From positions 1,054,001 through 1,118,000 of the forward strand of contig NZ_CP040748.1 in NCBI RefSeq assembly GCF_006007965.1: a stretch of 64,000 nucleotides of DNA. Reading direction: 5' to 3'. Below, piece after piece: positions 48,401 through 55,405 of the stretch. The notes under the pieces were generated by a model that ran no database searches, was not told the origin of the DNA, and saw nothing but the letters and a program-made list of their open reading frames with translations. The stretch's first letter is position 1, and every line of letters starts with the position of its first letter. The position numbers and the translations under genes were made by a program. Origin of the DNA: Nocardioides jishulii (lineage in GTDB: Bacteria; Actinomycetota; Actinomycetes; Propionibacteriales; Nocardioidaceae).

Positions 48401-51165
48401 TCTACTTCCGGTTCGACGGTGAGCAGCTGGTCGTCGCCGACGACCTCAGCGCGCTCCCGCCTGGCGTCCGGACCATCCCGTTCAAGGCCCACGACACGTG
48501 GGGCACGCCGCCGGTCAGCCAGGAGCTCTCGGGCAGCTACAGCGTCCAGGTGGTGGCCACGCCCACCCTCGACGCTCCTGACGGCGCGATCGCGGAGGGC
48601 CTCCCGGCCGGCACGAGGGTCTCCACCCTGACCGCAGCCGGTGGCAGGACGCCCTACACCTATGCCCTCGACGGCACGAGTGTCAACGGCAGCGACAACG
48701 ACCTGTTCGCGGTCGTCGGCAACGAGGTGCAGACCAGGGGGCCGCTGGACTTCGACACCCAGCCCAGCCTCACGGTCAAGGTCAAGGTCACCGACGCCTG
48801 GGGACGGGTCGTACGACGCACCGTCACCGTCACCGTCACCGACGTCGTGTACGGCCCCGTCACCACCTCCGACACGGTCACCGGCGTCGTCGGCAACACC
48901 CGCAAGGTCGTGAGCGACTCGGTGCTGGCCAACGACACCGACCCCGAGGACAAGGTCGGGCCGCAGGACTCGCTCAGCGCCGTGGCGGGCACCCTGACCA
49001 CCACTCGCGGTGGCACGGTGACGATGGCTTCCGACGGCACCTTCACCTACGACCCGAAGGCGGGCGACCGGGCGCTCACCGACACGGTCGTCTACACCGT
49101 GCGCAGCAGCGCCTCAGGCCTGACCTCCACGGCGACGCTGAGCCTGGAGATCGGTCAGCGGCTCGTCTGGTACGTCGACGACAGCGCCAGCGCTGGCGGC
49201 AACGGCACGTCGCAGTCGTACTTCAACGCCATCGCCTCCGTGCCCCAGGTGCCGGCTGGCCACGCCGCGGACGAGGTCTACCTCGCCGACGGCACCTACG
49301 GCGCGGTGACCATCAACCGCGGTCGTACGCTGCGCGGCGCCCAGGCCGGGTTGCCCGGGCTCATCGCGGCGGTGCCCTCGGACCTCGCCCAGATCTCCGT
49401 CAGCGGCAGCACCACCGCCGTGGTCATCGACGGGGGAGGCACCGTCGAAGGCGTACGCGTGCGTGCGGTCAACGGGGCCGCGGTGAGCATCCGCAACTCG
49501 GGCGCGGTCACCGTCACCTCCGCCAGCCGGATCGAGGGTGCGAGCGTCGGCGTCGAGGTCCAGGGCACGGCCACTGGCCTCAGCGGGGACCTCGTCCTCG
49601 CAGCTCCGATCACCATGTCGGCCGGTGAGGCGTTGAAGGCCACCGCGCGCAGCGGTGGATCACTCACTGTCGACGGCGAGATCACCGGCGGGTCCGTGAC
49701 CCTCGCGCAGCTCGGTGGACCGGTCACGTTCAACCGTGACGTCACCGGGCCGTCGGTCAGTCTGAACGGCAACTCCGGGGTGACCACGTTCGCCGGGAGG
49801 GTCACCCTCAACCGCGCGGGCGGTCAGCCTGCGCTCACTGCCACCGGCGGGGGGACCCTCACCATGGGAGCGGCGGGCAACACGGTCCGCGGGCCGGTCA
49901 ACGTCGACTCAGTGACGATCGGCGCCGGCGGCCTCAAGCTCGACTCCCTCAACGTCCCGTCGACCGTCACGGGCTACGGCCTGCGGCTGCGGGGCGTCCA
50001 AGGACAACCCGTCGTCGTGCAGGGCACAGGAACCGCCGGGAGCGGCGGCACCCTCACCGCGGCCACCCCCGTGGTCACCGACGGTCGGGTCTCGCTCGAG
50101 CTCAACCGGGTCAACCTGGTCAGCACCGGGCAGCGGGGCATCCACGCCACCGGCCTCGCCGGGCCGCTGAAGGTCCTCAGCTCGACGGTGACCGGCGCCA
50201 CCGGTGACGCCGTGCTGGTGACCGGCGCCGCCGAGGGGGCCGACCTGCAGCTCCGTTCGTCGACCGTGAGCGGCGCCGGAGACTCAGGCGTCGTGGTCAC
50301 GGCCACGTCGGGCAACGCGTCCGTCCTGGTCGACTCCAGCACCGTCACGGGCTCCGGCACCACCGGCAGCGCGCGCGACGGCGTACGCGTCGAGTCGCTC
50401 GGCTCCGCACAGGTCGTGACGACCGTGACCGGGTCGACGTTCGCCGACAACAAGGGCGACCAGGTCCAGGTCGTGGGGCGCGGCAGCGGGACGTCGCGAG
50501 CGACGATCACCGGCAACACCCTCGCCCGCACCGGCAGCACCGGATCAGGACAGGGCATCGTCGTCAACGGCGGCGGGTCGGCATGGCGCGGAGCCAAGCT
50601 GCTCTTCGACGTCTCCGGCAACCAGATCCAGCGGGTCGACGGGGCAGGCATCGTCCTCACCGCCAACGGGCCCACGGACCTGCCGCCCTCGGGCGCGGTC
50701 CTGGAGGGTCGTGCCATCAACAACACCTTCGGCTCCGGGGGAGCGTGTGCCGGTGCCCCCGCCGTGCTGGTGGACGCCGAGGGCAGCGTCACCGTGACGG
50801 CGCTGGTCTCCGGCAACACCGGCTCGGCCTGTGGCCTGCCGTTCCGGGCCATCGGCGCACGCGGCGGCAGCGTCCTCAACCTCACCGCGGTCTCCAACGC
50901 CCTGACGGGGACGGGCGCCGCCGAGGTCAGGAGCGGTGTGGCCGGCGTCCCCACGTCCGGAACCACCTGCTTCGACGCCCGAGCCAACCAGGGTGGCATC
51001 GATCTCAGTGCGGTGGGCGGCGCCCTGGCATTGCCCGGGTTCGGGGGCGACTGGACGTCCTCGGGGGTCTCGAGCTACCTGGCCTATCGCAACGGCATGT
51101 CCATCATCCGGGCGCTCACGGCCGCCCGGACCGTGACCGACGCCTGCGTCCAGCCCGTCCTCTGA
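42433..51165 (+). CDS. Giant secreted cadherin-repeat and beta-helix protein (2910 aa)
   Basis: A signal peptide (about 1-38) and a Cys-containing basic region (residues 60-165) lead into about 20 cadherin-like repeats of 90-100 residues (about 175-2150). Most show the ENA..GTxVGxL opening, Asp-rich DPDxxD strands, LDHE or LDFEA, and a closing VxDVNEAP linker that binds Ca2+ in cadherins. Then come a VCBS/Ig-like module (about 2135-2240; DSVLANDTDPED) and a right-handed beta-helix domain (about 2250-2900) with YVDDSASAGGNGT and many short Gly/Thr/Val rungs. There is no LPXTG, sortase sorting signal or final membrane helix. It is a candidate calcium-stiffened adhesin or matrix protein, and heads an operon. 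Confidence 0.85.
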   Translation: MPEHRSSSSSQHRLAPLVLVAMLLSAFAVVPTPGVEAAVPVVESSVALDPRPAYGPGRLKNATPMTQGCIVKGSRVVKHLKKGAKCAPGSTKVEFKVKNPTQLCLMPRGVLKSFRSFRTCDARGGFSQRGLANNKTLFCAVPGKQVRWAPKPKKCVRPERSWTLRNHHPVSLTLGGGVIDENAGKDAVVGTLNTVDIDPGDIQRYSLVAGAGSTHNSLFRIADGRLLARADLDHEAGDLLRVRVLVRDFRRGRLVRPFTVTVADVNEAPRDLALDGTEVAENAPVGTRVGTLSASDPDRGDALTYALDGSALDNADFEVDGNRLLTAVSFDHEVTPQRSVRLVVTDRASLTETQDVTIDVTDVNEAPTSVALSRDIVVENAAADTLVGAFEVTDPDAGAPYTFRILPGADGDDFGVRGDQLVSSRPLDHEEKDTRTVRVEVTDSEGVTLAGSVRVHVIDVNEAPTALATDGDTVEENAPAGTLVSTLTGTDPDRGDTLAYALTTGAGDGGNSFFEVVDDELRVKRPLDHEAAATRSVRLAVTDAGGLTFERTLTVTVDDVNEAPTGLRISKDDVNENVPLGTVVGRLDADDEDADDTQTFTLVAGTGDADNSFFAVDGATLVTARALDHEAAETRSVRLRVTDSAGAAAERAVTITVNDLNDGPRDLALDRDEVEENSAVGTVVGRFSASDEDDADALTYALVAGAGDGGNGRFDIDGDELVVKASLDHETAASHSIRVRVADGAGEQVARTFTVTVLDVNEAPTALALDHDEIDENVTGTVGELSAADVDAGDALTFALVGGAGDTHNADFEVVGDELRTKAGLDFEAGATRSVRVEVSDRGGLTSTKVLEVTVNDVNEAPGLPALDNDDVDENAVDALVGTLSAVDPDARTTLDFSLVAGAGDADNGLFAVVGDELRTRGGLDFEAAGTRSVRVLVSDGTLTASRQLTVTVNDRNDAPTGIALTPSTVDENAADTVVGALGADDQDGDTLTWTLVSGAGDADNAAFVVDGDELKTRAGLDFEAGAERAVRVEAHDGTVRVERALTVTVDDVNEVPSLVTLDSLTVAEDTADARVGGLAADDPDGDPLTYTFVTGAGDADNNNLFTISNGTLRTKAGGVDFEAKATRSVRIAASDGSLTGAGTSFTVSVVDRNDAPTAITLDPTRIRLDAEVGDVVGTLAAADVDATKAHAFTDVSVAGTHSGHGLFTIDGDEVKVARSLTGLSTGSVDLRVRVDDAWAADRTQDASLIRTVRIDLLSARSVALDSMTVDENAPAGTRVGALTYTDPMTAGPYTFVLVPGARDNDDFQVTAGNELRTLSVLDHESTPTRTVEVQVFAGGSALFAAALDVTVADVNEAPVGLALSSTTVAENVVDASVGTLSASDPDAGAFLTYALVAGAGDTHNAQFAIAGSTLRTVGALDFEAGPTRQVRVAVSDGTLTQERTFTVVLLDRNDAPTAIALSDATVLDSAAPGDAVGTLSATDVDATKPHAFTEVPGGNHSGLLTVAGGQVRVAGDLLGVSGDKTVKVRVTDTWGGVTHTYEQLLTVTVSQDSRGTLALSGDSIAENSPSGTAVGELVFSGVGAGPYTYQVVAPADFAVAGSTVRSARTFDHETRDEYVVQVRVTDAGGRQWLREVTVEITDVNEPPFYSHGSNQSLEGVSNGIRPEAVDPEGTPLTWTFETCDGFVDDNARFTLDATTGEAIFSPGLDFEDPTRNEMRLCLGFTDGVHLVKHSWTLAAIDVNEPTTDITLSSTVVDPAVAVGTVVGTLTAVDPDARKPAITDVSTTESGAGYFTVVGDELRVARDLSTLGVFELQVTLLAADSWTTGPGPAVAQSYRKTLTIQLKQPLDLSAPDGSVNENQSAGTRVSTLVASGGTAPHTYALDGAGEDNALFQVVGNELQTKRALDFEVDGSTLTARVAVTDADGDTVSRTVEIVVGDVNEQSLWFTMPTPTTVYADAPVGNGLGYISVSDPDARKPELSVTGINALYFRFDGEQLVVADDLSALPPGVRTIPFKAHDTWGTPPVSQELSGSYSVQVVATPTLDAPDGAIAEGLPAGTRVSTLTAAGGRTPYTYALDGTSVNGSDNDLFAVVGNEVQTRGPLDFDTQPSLTVKVKVTDAWGRVVRRTVTVTVTDVVYGPVTTSDTVTGVVGNTRKVVSDSVLANDTDPEDKVGPQDSLSAVAGTLTTTRGGTVTMASDGTFTYDPKAGDRALTDTVVYTVRSSASGLTSTATLSLEIGQRLVWYVDDSASAGGNGTSQSYFNAIASVPQVPAGHAADEVYLADGTYGAVTINRGRTLRGAQAGLPGLIAAVPSDLAQISVSGSTTAVVIDGGGTVEGVRVRAVNGAAVSIRNSGAVTVTSASRIEGASVGVEVQGTATGLSGDLVLAAPITMSAGEALKATARSGGSLTVDGEITGGSVTLAQLGGPVTFNRDVTGPSVSLNGNSGVTTFAGRVTLNRAGGQPALTATGGGTLTMGAAGNTVRGPVNVDSVTIGAGGLKLDSLNVPSTVTGYGLRLRGVQGQPVVVQGTGTAGSGGTLTAATPVVTDGRVSLELNRVNLVSTGQRGIHATGLAGPLKVLSSTVTGATGDAVLVTGAAEGADLQLRSSTVSGAGDSGVVVTATSGNASVLVDSSTVTGSGTTGSARDGVRVESLGSAQVVTTVTGSTFADNKGDQVQVVGRGSGTSRATITGNTLARTGSTGSGQGIVVNGGGSAWRGAKLLFDVSGNQIQRVDGAGIVLTANGPTDLPPSGAVLEGRAINNTFGSGGACAGAPAVLVDAEGSVTVTALVSGNTGSACGLPFRAIGARGGSVLNLTAVSNALTGTGAAEVRSGVAGVPTSGTTCFDARANQGGIDLSAVGGALALPGFGGDWTSSGVSSYLAYRNGMSIIRALTAARTVTDACVQPVL

Positions 51166-51186
51166 GCCTCTCCGGAAGGAACCACC

Positions 51187-51696
51187 ATGTCAGAGCCGTA
51201 CCTCAGCGAGATCAAGTTGACGTCGTTCAACTTCGCACCCAAGAACTGGGCCTTCTGCAACGGCCAGCCCCTGCCGATCAACCAGAACCAGGCGCTCTTC
51301 GCGCTCCTGGGCACGACCTACGGCGGCAACGGGCAGACGACCTTCGCCCTGCCCAACCTCCGGGGGCGGGTGCTGCTGCACCAGGGCAACGGACACACGA
51401 TGGGGGAGGCGGCCGGCGCGACGGCGGTGACCTTGAGCGTCCAGCAGCTGCCCCAGCACTCCCACGGGGTGGTGGCGCGCACGGGCCCCGGCAACGCGGA
51501 CCCGGGACCGGCGCAGTCACTCGCGGCCGTGCCCGACGCCTACGCGTTGCCCGCCGTGGCCACAGGGTCGCTGACCGCGCTGAACCCGGCCAGCGTCACG
51601 AACACCGGGGGCAGCCAGGCGCACACCAACATGCAGCCCTACACGGTCCTCAACTACATCATCGCCCTCCAGGGCATCTTCCCCAGCCAGAACTGA
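51187..51696 (+). CDS. Phage tail collar-domain protein 1 (MdpB type)
   Basis: The 169-residue protein starts with IKLTSFNFAPKNWAFCNGQ, then LPINQNQALFALLGTTYGGN and TFALPNLRGRV, the hallmark of the Collar domain (PF07484) seen in tail-fibre and microcystin-dependent proteins. The C-terminus ends with NMQPYTVLNYIIALQGIFP, also family-typical. ATG 51187 follows GGAAGGAACCACC, 21 nt after the giant gene. The closest relatives by architecture are the MdpB family, not full tail fibres. No export signal is seen. Confidence 0.88.
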   Translation: MSEPYLSEIKLTSFNFAPKNWAFCNGQPLPINQNQALFALLGTTYGGNGQTTFALPNLRGRVLLHQGNGHTMGEAAGATAVTLSVQQLPQHSHGVVARTGPGNADPGPAQSLAAVPDAYALPAVATGSLTALNPASVTNTGGSQAHTNMQPYTVLNYIIALQGIFPSQN

Positions 51697-51709
51697 GCAG
51701 GAGACACAC

Positions 51710-52228
51710 ATGGCACCCTACGTCGGCGAGATCCGGCTCGGCGCGTGGAACTTCCCGCCCCAGGGATGGGCGTTCTGCCACGGACAGCTGCTCCCCATCT
51801 CGGAGTACGACACCCTCTTCAATGTCATCGGGACCACCTATGGAGGGGACGGGCAGGAGACCTTCGCCCTCCCTGACCTGCGAGGGCGTGTGCCGGTCCA
51901 CATGGGCACTGGCCCGGACGGCACGACCCACCAGATCGGTGAGATGGCCGGCGTGGAGGAGGTCACCCTCACCACCCAGCAGATGCCGAACCACACTCAT
52001 GCCCTGGTCGTCTCCGACGGCCCCGGCACGCTCGACCTGCCGGGGGGCGGGATGCTCGCCACCCCGCCCGGTGCGCGGCCGTACGCCCCTCGAGCGACCC
52101 CTGGTACCCCTCTGGCTCCGACGACCCTGGTGCCGGCGGGCGGCAGTCAGCCGCACACCAACGTCATGCCCTACCAGGTCGTCAACTTCGTGATCAGCCT
52201 CTACGGCATCTATCCCAGCCAGAGCTGA
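51710..52228 (+). CDS. Phage tail collar-domain protein 2 (MdpB type)
   Basis: The 172-residue paralogue starts 13 nt after collar protein 1. It shares IRLGAWNFPPQGWAFCHGQLLPI, TTYGGDGQETFALPDLRGR, a LTTQQMPNHTHAL strand and the PYQVVNFVISLYGIYP end, split by a variable loop. The ribosome binding site GAGCAGGAG precedes ATG 51710. The three paralogues differ most in the central loop, which suggests each binds a different partner or sugar. No signal peptide. Confidence 0.88.
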   Translation: MAPYVGEIRLGAWNFPPQGWAFCHGQLLPISEYDTLFNVIGTTYGGDGQETFALPDLRGRVPVHMGTGPDGTTHQIGEMAGVEEVTLTTQQMPNHTHALVVSDGPGTLDLPGGGMLATPPGARPYAPRATPGTPLAPTTLVPAGGSQPHTNVMPYQVVNFVISLYGIYPSQS

Positions 52229-52285
52229 CCTCGCCGTCCCAGCCCCCCCGTCCGCCCCCGTCCGCCCTCAGCCCCAGGAGTCGAC

Positions 52286-52807
52286 ATGTCCGACCAGTTC
52301 GTCGGTGAGATCCGGTCCTTCCCCTTCAACTTCCCACCCACGGGGTGGGCCTTCTGCAACGGCCAGCTCCTGCCGATCTCGCAGAACACCGCTCTCTTCG
52401 CCCTGCTCGGCACCACCTACGGCGGCGACGGCAGGTCCACCTTCGCCCTGCCCAACCTCCAGGGATCCGCGGCCATGGCCCCCGGCCAGGGGCCCGGCCT
52501 CAGCGAGCACTTCCTCGGAGAGACCGGGGGAGTCGAGTCGGTCACGCTCCTGGAGTCGGAGATGCCGGTCCACACCCACACGGTGCGGGTCTCGCCGGAC
52601 GAGGCGACCTCGCGTACGCCCTCGGCCAACGCCGCGCTCGCTACTCCGCCAGAGGGTGACCTCTACGGGACGGGTGGCAGCGAGGTCGCCATGGCACCCG
52701 AGACGCTGGCCCCCACCGGTGGCTCCCTGCCGCACAACAACATGCAGCCCTACTTGACCATGAACTACTGCATCGCCCTCCAGGGCGTCTTCCCGCCGCG
52801 CCCGTGA
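52286..52807 (+). CDS. Phage tail collar-domain protein 3 (MdpB type)
   Basis: The 173-residue third paralogue has IRSFPFNFPPTGWAFCNGQ, FALLGTTYGGDGRSTFALPN, the SEMPVHTHTV strand and the NMQPYLTMNYCIALQGVFPP end. ATG 52286 follows CCCCAGGAGTCGAC. It sits 57 nt after collar 2 and 38 nt before the binding-protein gene. The repeated set of three is the arrangement known for the mdpB-type clusters of other bacteria. Confidence 0.88.
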   Translation: MSDQFVGEIRSFPFNFPPTGWAFCNGQLLPISQNTALFALLGTTYGGDGRSTFALPNLQGSAAMAPGQGPGLSEHFLGETGGVESVTLLESEMPVHTHTVRVSPDEATSRTPSANAALATPPEGDLYGTGGSEVAMAPETLAPTGGSLPHNNMQPYLTMNYCIALQGVFPPRP

Positions 52808-52845
52808 CGCGCCGCCCACTCCCTCCCGTTCCAGGAAGACCCGAC

Positions 52846-54072
52846 ATGACCCTCACCGCGATCACCGACGCATCCGTCTCGCGCCGCGGCGTCCTCGCCG
52901 GAGGTGCGCTCACCGGTGCGGCGCTCACCCTCGAGGCCGCTCCGGCCCACGCGGCGAAGTCGCTGCGCGTGGGCGTCCTGCTCACCGCCGGAGTGGGGGA
53001 CGGCCACGCGGGGCAGCGACTGCTGAAGGGGCTCCGCATCGGGTTCGGCCGGGCGGACGAGAAGGTGACCCTGCGCAGCCGCACGGTGCACTCACCCGGC
53101 ACGGAGCACGCCGAGGCGCTGAAGGTGCTCGACGGAGGCGTCGACGTGCTCGTCGCGGCGATCTCCGGCGTGGCCCTGCCGCGGGTGGCCCAGCTCTGCG
53201 CGGAGCGCAAGGTCGCGCTGGTGGTCGCCAACTCCGGTGCCCACGTCAACGCCTCGTCCCTCAAGGGCGTGGTCGTCAACTCACTGCAGATCTGGCAGTC
53301 GGCCTTCGCGATGGGGCAGTTCGCTGCCCGTCGCCTGGGGAGCTCGGTCTTCACGATCGTCGCGGCGCCGGACGCGGGCTACGACTCCGTCTACGCGTTG
53401 CAGCGAGGTGTCAGCGGGGCAGGCGGTCGGGTCGTCGGTCGCGCGATCACGCACCAGGCGACCAAGGGCCTGGACGAGGCCGCCCAGCAGGCGCGCCGCA
53501 GCGGTGCGGCGGTCGTGAGCGTGCACGCCACCCAGCAGCGGGCGGTGGAGATCGTCAAGGCGTGCCGTGGCGCCGGCTTCCAGGGCAGCATCGTGGTCGA
53601 CCCGCTCAGCCTCGAGCTCGGCGCGGCCGGTCGCGCCGAGCTCGCCCGCGCCGGGGCCTGGACGGCGTCCGCGTGGGCGTACGACCAGGGCAACTCGCAC
53701 GCACGCGACTTCGCCCGTCGCTGGAAGCGCCAGGTCGGAGGGCGTCCCGACGCCTGGGCCCTGCTGGGCCACGACACCGCGTTGCTCGTCGCCGAGGGCG
53801 CGCGTCGCGTACGCCGCCGTGGGGGCGGCATGCGGTCGCTGGCCGCCAAGCTCACGCACGCCAAGGTCGGCGGCGCGCGCGGCCAGCAGGTCGTCAACGG
53901 TGCCACCGGCGTCGTCAGCACGCCCCTGGTCGTCCGTCGCTCACGTCCCAAGGACCTGAGTGGCTCCCGGGTCGTGGCCCGGCCGGCCCGTGTGGCAGGC
54001 AACGCACCCGCCATGGTCGTGCAGGGTCGCAAGGACAAGTCCGGCTACCTCAACGAGTACACGACGACCTGA
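52846..54072 (+). CDS. Type-1 periplasmic-binding (LivK-like) protein with Tat signal
   Basis: The 408-residue product begins with a twin-Arg signal (SRRGVLAGGALTGAALTL). A Leu/Ile/Val-binding-like fold of two alpha/beta lobes follows: LRVGVLLTAGVGDGHAG, a VLVAAISGVALPRVAQLCAE strand-helix, VVVNSLQIWQSAFAMGQFAA, and VSVHATQQRAVEIVKACRGAG. No permease or ATPase gene is adjacent, so it is probably a sensor or orphan ligand binder. It lies in the same operon as the collar and cadherin genes. ATG 52846 follows CCAGGAAGACC. Confidence 0.8.
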   Translation: MTLTAITDASVSRRGVLAGGALTGAALTLEAAPAHAAKSLRVGVLLTAGVGDGHAGQRLLKGLRIGFGRADEKVTLRSRTVHSPGTEHAEALKVLDGGVDVLVAAISGVALPRVAQLCAERKVALVVANSGAHVNASSLKGVVVNSLQIWQSAFAMGQFAARRLGSSVFTIVAAPDAGYDSVYALQRGVSGAGGRVVGRAITHQATKGLDEAAQQARRSGAAVVSVHATQQRAVEIVKACRGAGFQGSIVVDPLSLELGAAGRAELARAGAWTASAWAYDQGNSHARDFARRWKRQVGGRPDAWALLGHDTALLVAEGARRVRRRGGGMRSLAAKLTHAKVGGARGQQVVNGATGVVSTPLVVRRSRPKDLSGSRVVARPARVAGNAPAMVVQGRKDKSGYLNEYTTT

Positions 54073-54185
54073 CCCCGTACGCCCCTACGTGGGCACATCG
54101 GTGATCTCACGGATGTGCGGTGGTCGTGCCCTGCGGCAGTCTGGATGACAGACAGCAAGGTGTTCCGGGGCACGTGACATGGGGG

Positions 54186-55094
54186 TCAGTCAGTCCCGGT
54201 GCTGCCGGGAGAGGGATCGTGCGTGGGGGTGCGCGACTCGTCCCGGTCAGTGTCCCGGGGGCCATCGGCCTCCGGGACACTTGCACGTCGCGCGTCGGTC
54301 GCCGGCCGGGTGGCGCGGCGCTGCTCCTCCTGCTTGCGGTGCCGTCGAGCCTCGTTGACGGCCAACAGGACGGCGAACAGCACAGGGACGCCGTACTTGA
54401 CGAGCAGCGCGACCCAGGGTGGCAGCGAGAGGTCCGGCAGGTCCCAGTCCGGCCACGGGATCGAGGGCAGGCTGATGTCGGGCCACGGGATGGACGGCAG
54501 GTTCCAGTCGGGCCACCTGATCGAGGGCAGGTCCCAGTCCGGGACGAGCCGGGAGAGCCAGGGGAGCACCCACCGGGTGAGGACCAGGATCGCGAGCAGC
54601 GAGGCGACGATGCCGCCCCCCTTGGTGAGGCCTGCCCTGAGCGCGTGCAGATGGGGGTGCCGGCGGATCCAGTCCTGTCGCGCAGCCGCCCTGGAGCCCT
54701 CCTCCGGGGCGAGGTCGATGCCGCCGACACCCAGTGCGGCGTTCGCGGGCTCGCTGTGCCACGTGACGCGGCGGGTGGGCCCGACCAGGGCGGGGAGCCG
54801 CAGGGAGACGGCTCCCAGCGCTTCTCGTTCCTCCTCGGGCAGGGCCGCGAGCCGTTCGCGGTCGGCGTCCCACTCCGGGACGTCGTCGGGGAAGCTGCCG
54901 GCGGAGAGGTGGGCCTTGTCGTCGGCCGTCAACGCCACGGCCACGGTCTTCCCGCCGCGGCGCCACACCACCCGCTTGCGGATGCCTGCGTCACTGACCT
55001 CGACGACGTGGTCGTGCCCACCTTCGCTGAGGAACCAGCGCTCCGGCTGGTCCACCCGCTCGTCTCCGGTCTCCTCGGGCTCCTCGGTTGTCAC
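54186..55094 (-). CDS. Membrane protein with four 10-residue Trp/Pro repeats
   Basis: The 302-residue product has a soluble N-terminal domain (about 1-150; WRRGGKTVAVALTADDKA, VSLRLPALVG), a first membrane helix (about 158-183; GGIVASLLAILVLTRWVL), then four tandem repeats (about residues 185-224) of consensus PDWxLPSIxW, the last degenerate. A second helix (YGVPVLFAVLLAV) and a charged, Arg-rich tail rich in TDARR follow. The repeats lie between the helices and could form an extracytoplasmic Trp/Pro ladder. It converges on the surface operon. I recognise no family. Confidence 0.75.
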   Translation of the reverse strand: MTTEEPEETGDERVDQPERWFLSEGGHDHVVEVSDAGIRKRVVWRRGGKTVAVALTADDKAHLSAGSFPDDVPEWDADRERLAALPEEEREALGAVSLRLPALVGPTRRVTWHSEPANAALGVGGIDLAPEEGSRAAARQDWIRRHPHLHALRAGLTKGGGIVASLLAILVLTRWVLPWLSRLVPDWDLPSIRWPDWNLPSIPWPDISLPSIPWPDWDLPDLSLPPWVALLVKYGVPVLFAVLLAVNEARRHRKQEEQRRATRPATDARRASVPEADGPRDTDRDESRTPTHDPSPGSTGTD

Positions 55095-55235
55095 GCCGAC
55101 ATCCTAGGAAAGCGTGACGTCCGCCTCACACCGCGCTCGCCAGCGGTGCCGAGGGGTGGGACTGCCGGCTCATCATGTGGGACGCGTGGCACACTAGGTT
55201 GACGTCGGGTGCCCGTGGCAGCGAGCGTATGGCCC

Positions 55236-55277
55236 ATGCGCATGGACCTTCTCGTACGCACGCGACGCGTGAGCTGA
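55236..55277 (+). CDS. ilvB leader peptide (MRMDLLVRTRRVS)
   Basis: The 13-codon frame starts at ATG 55236 (an internal ATG at 55242 is also possible) and ends with TGA at 55275-55277. It contains two Leu and two Val codons. It precedes a terminator and the ilvBNC operon, matching the branched-chain attenuation leaders of other actinobacteria. Starved ribosomes stalling at Leu/Val codons would alter folding downstream. Confidence 0.7.
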   Translation: MRMDLLVRTRRVS

Positions 55278-55338
55278 AGACAACGTCTCCAGACACACGC
55301 GTCACCCCTCGTTGCCGATGATGGCCGAGGGGTTTTTT
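55264..55338 (+). promoter_or_regulatory. ilvBNC attenuator: leader hairpin and intrinsic terminator
   Basis: GACGCGT (55264-55270), inside the leader frame, is the exact complement of ACGCGTC (55297-55303). Directly after it, ACCCCTCG (55304-55311) pairs with CGAGGGGT (55326-55333), followed by six T residues (55333-55338), a clear intrinsic terminator. Translation through the leader would disturb the first pairing. No antiterminator partner for the CCCCTC arm was found. Confidence 0.7.
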
Positions 55339-55405
55339 GTTGGGCACACGACGACGGCCGCCGACCGGCGGCCGACCTGAGCAGGGCAGTGAGGAAGAAC
55401 AAGAG

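Noticed and set aside
42433..48900. Tandem cadherin DNA as a CRISPR or satellite array
   Set aside because: The repetition is at the protein-domain level (about 270-300 bp units with diverged DNA), in one open frame, without identical direct repeats or spacers.
42433..51165. Cell-wall anchoring of the giant protein by sortase
   Set aside because: The C-terminus has no LPXTG, hydrophobic helix or basic tail.
51187..52807. Collar-domain genes as part of a prophage
   Set aside because: No capsid, terminase, integrase, lysis or baseplate gene lies in the window; they form an operon with secreted proteins.
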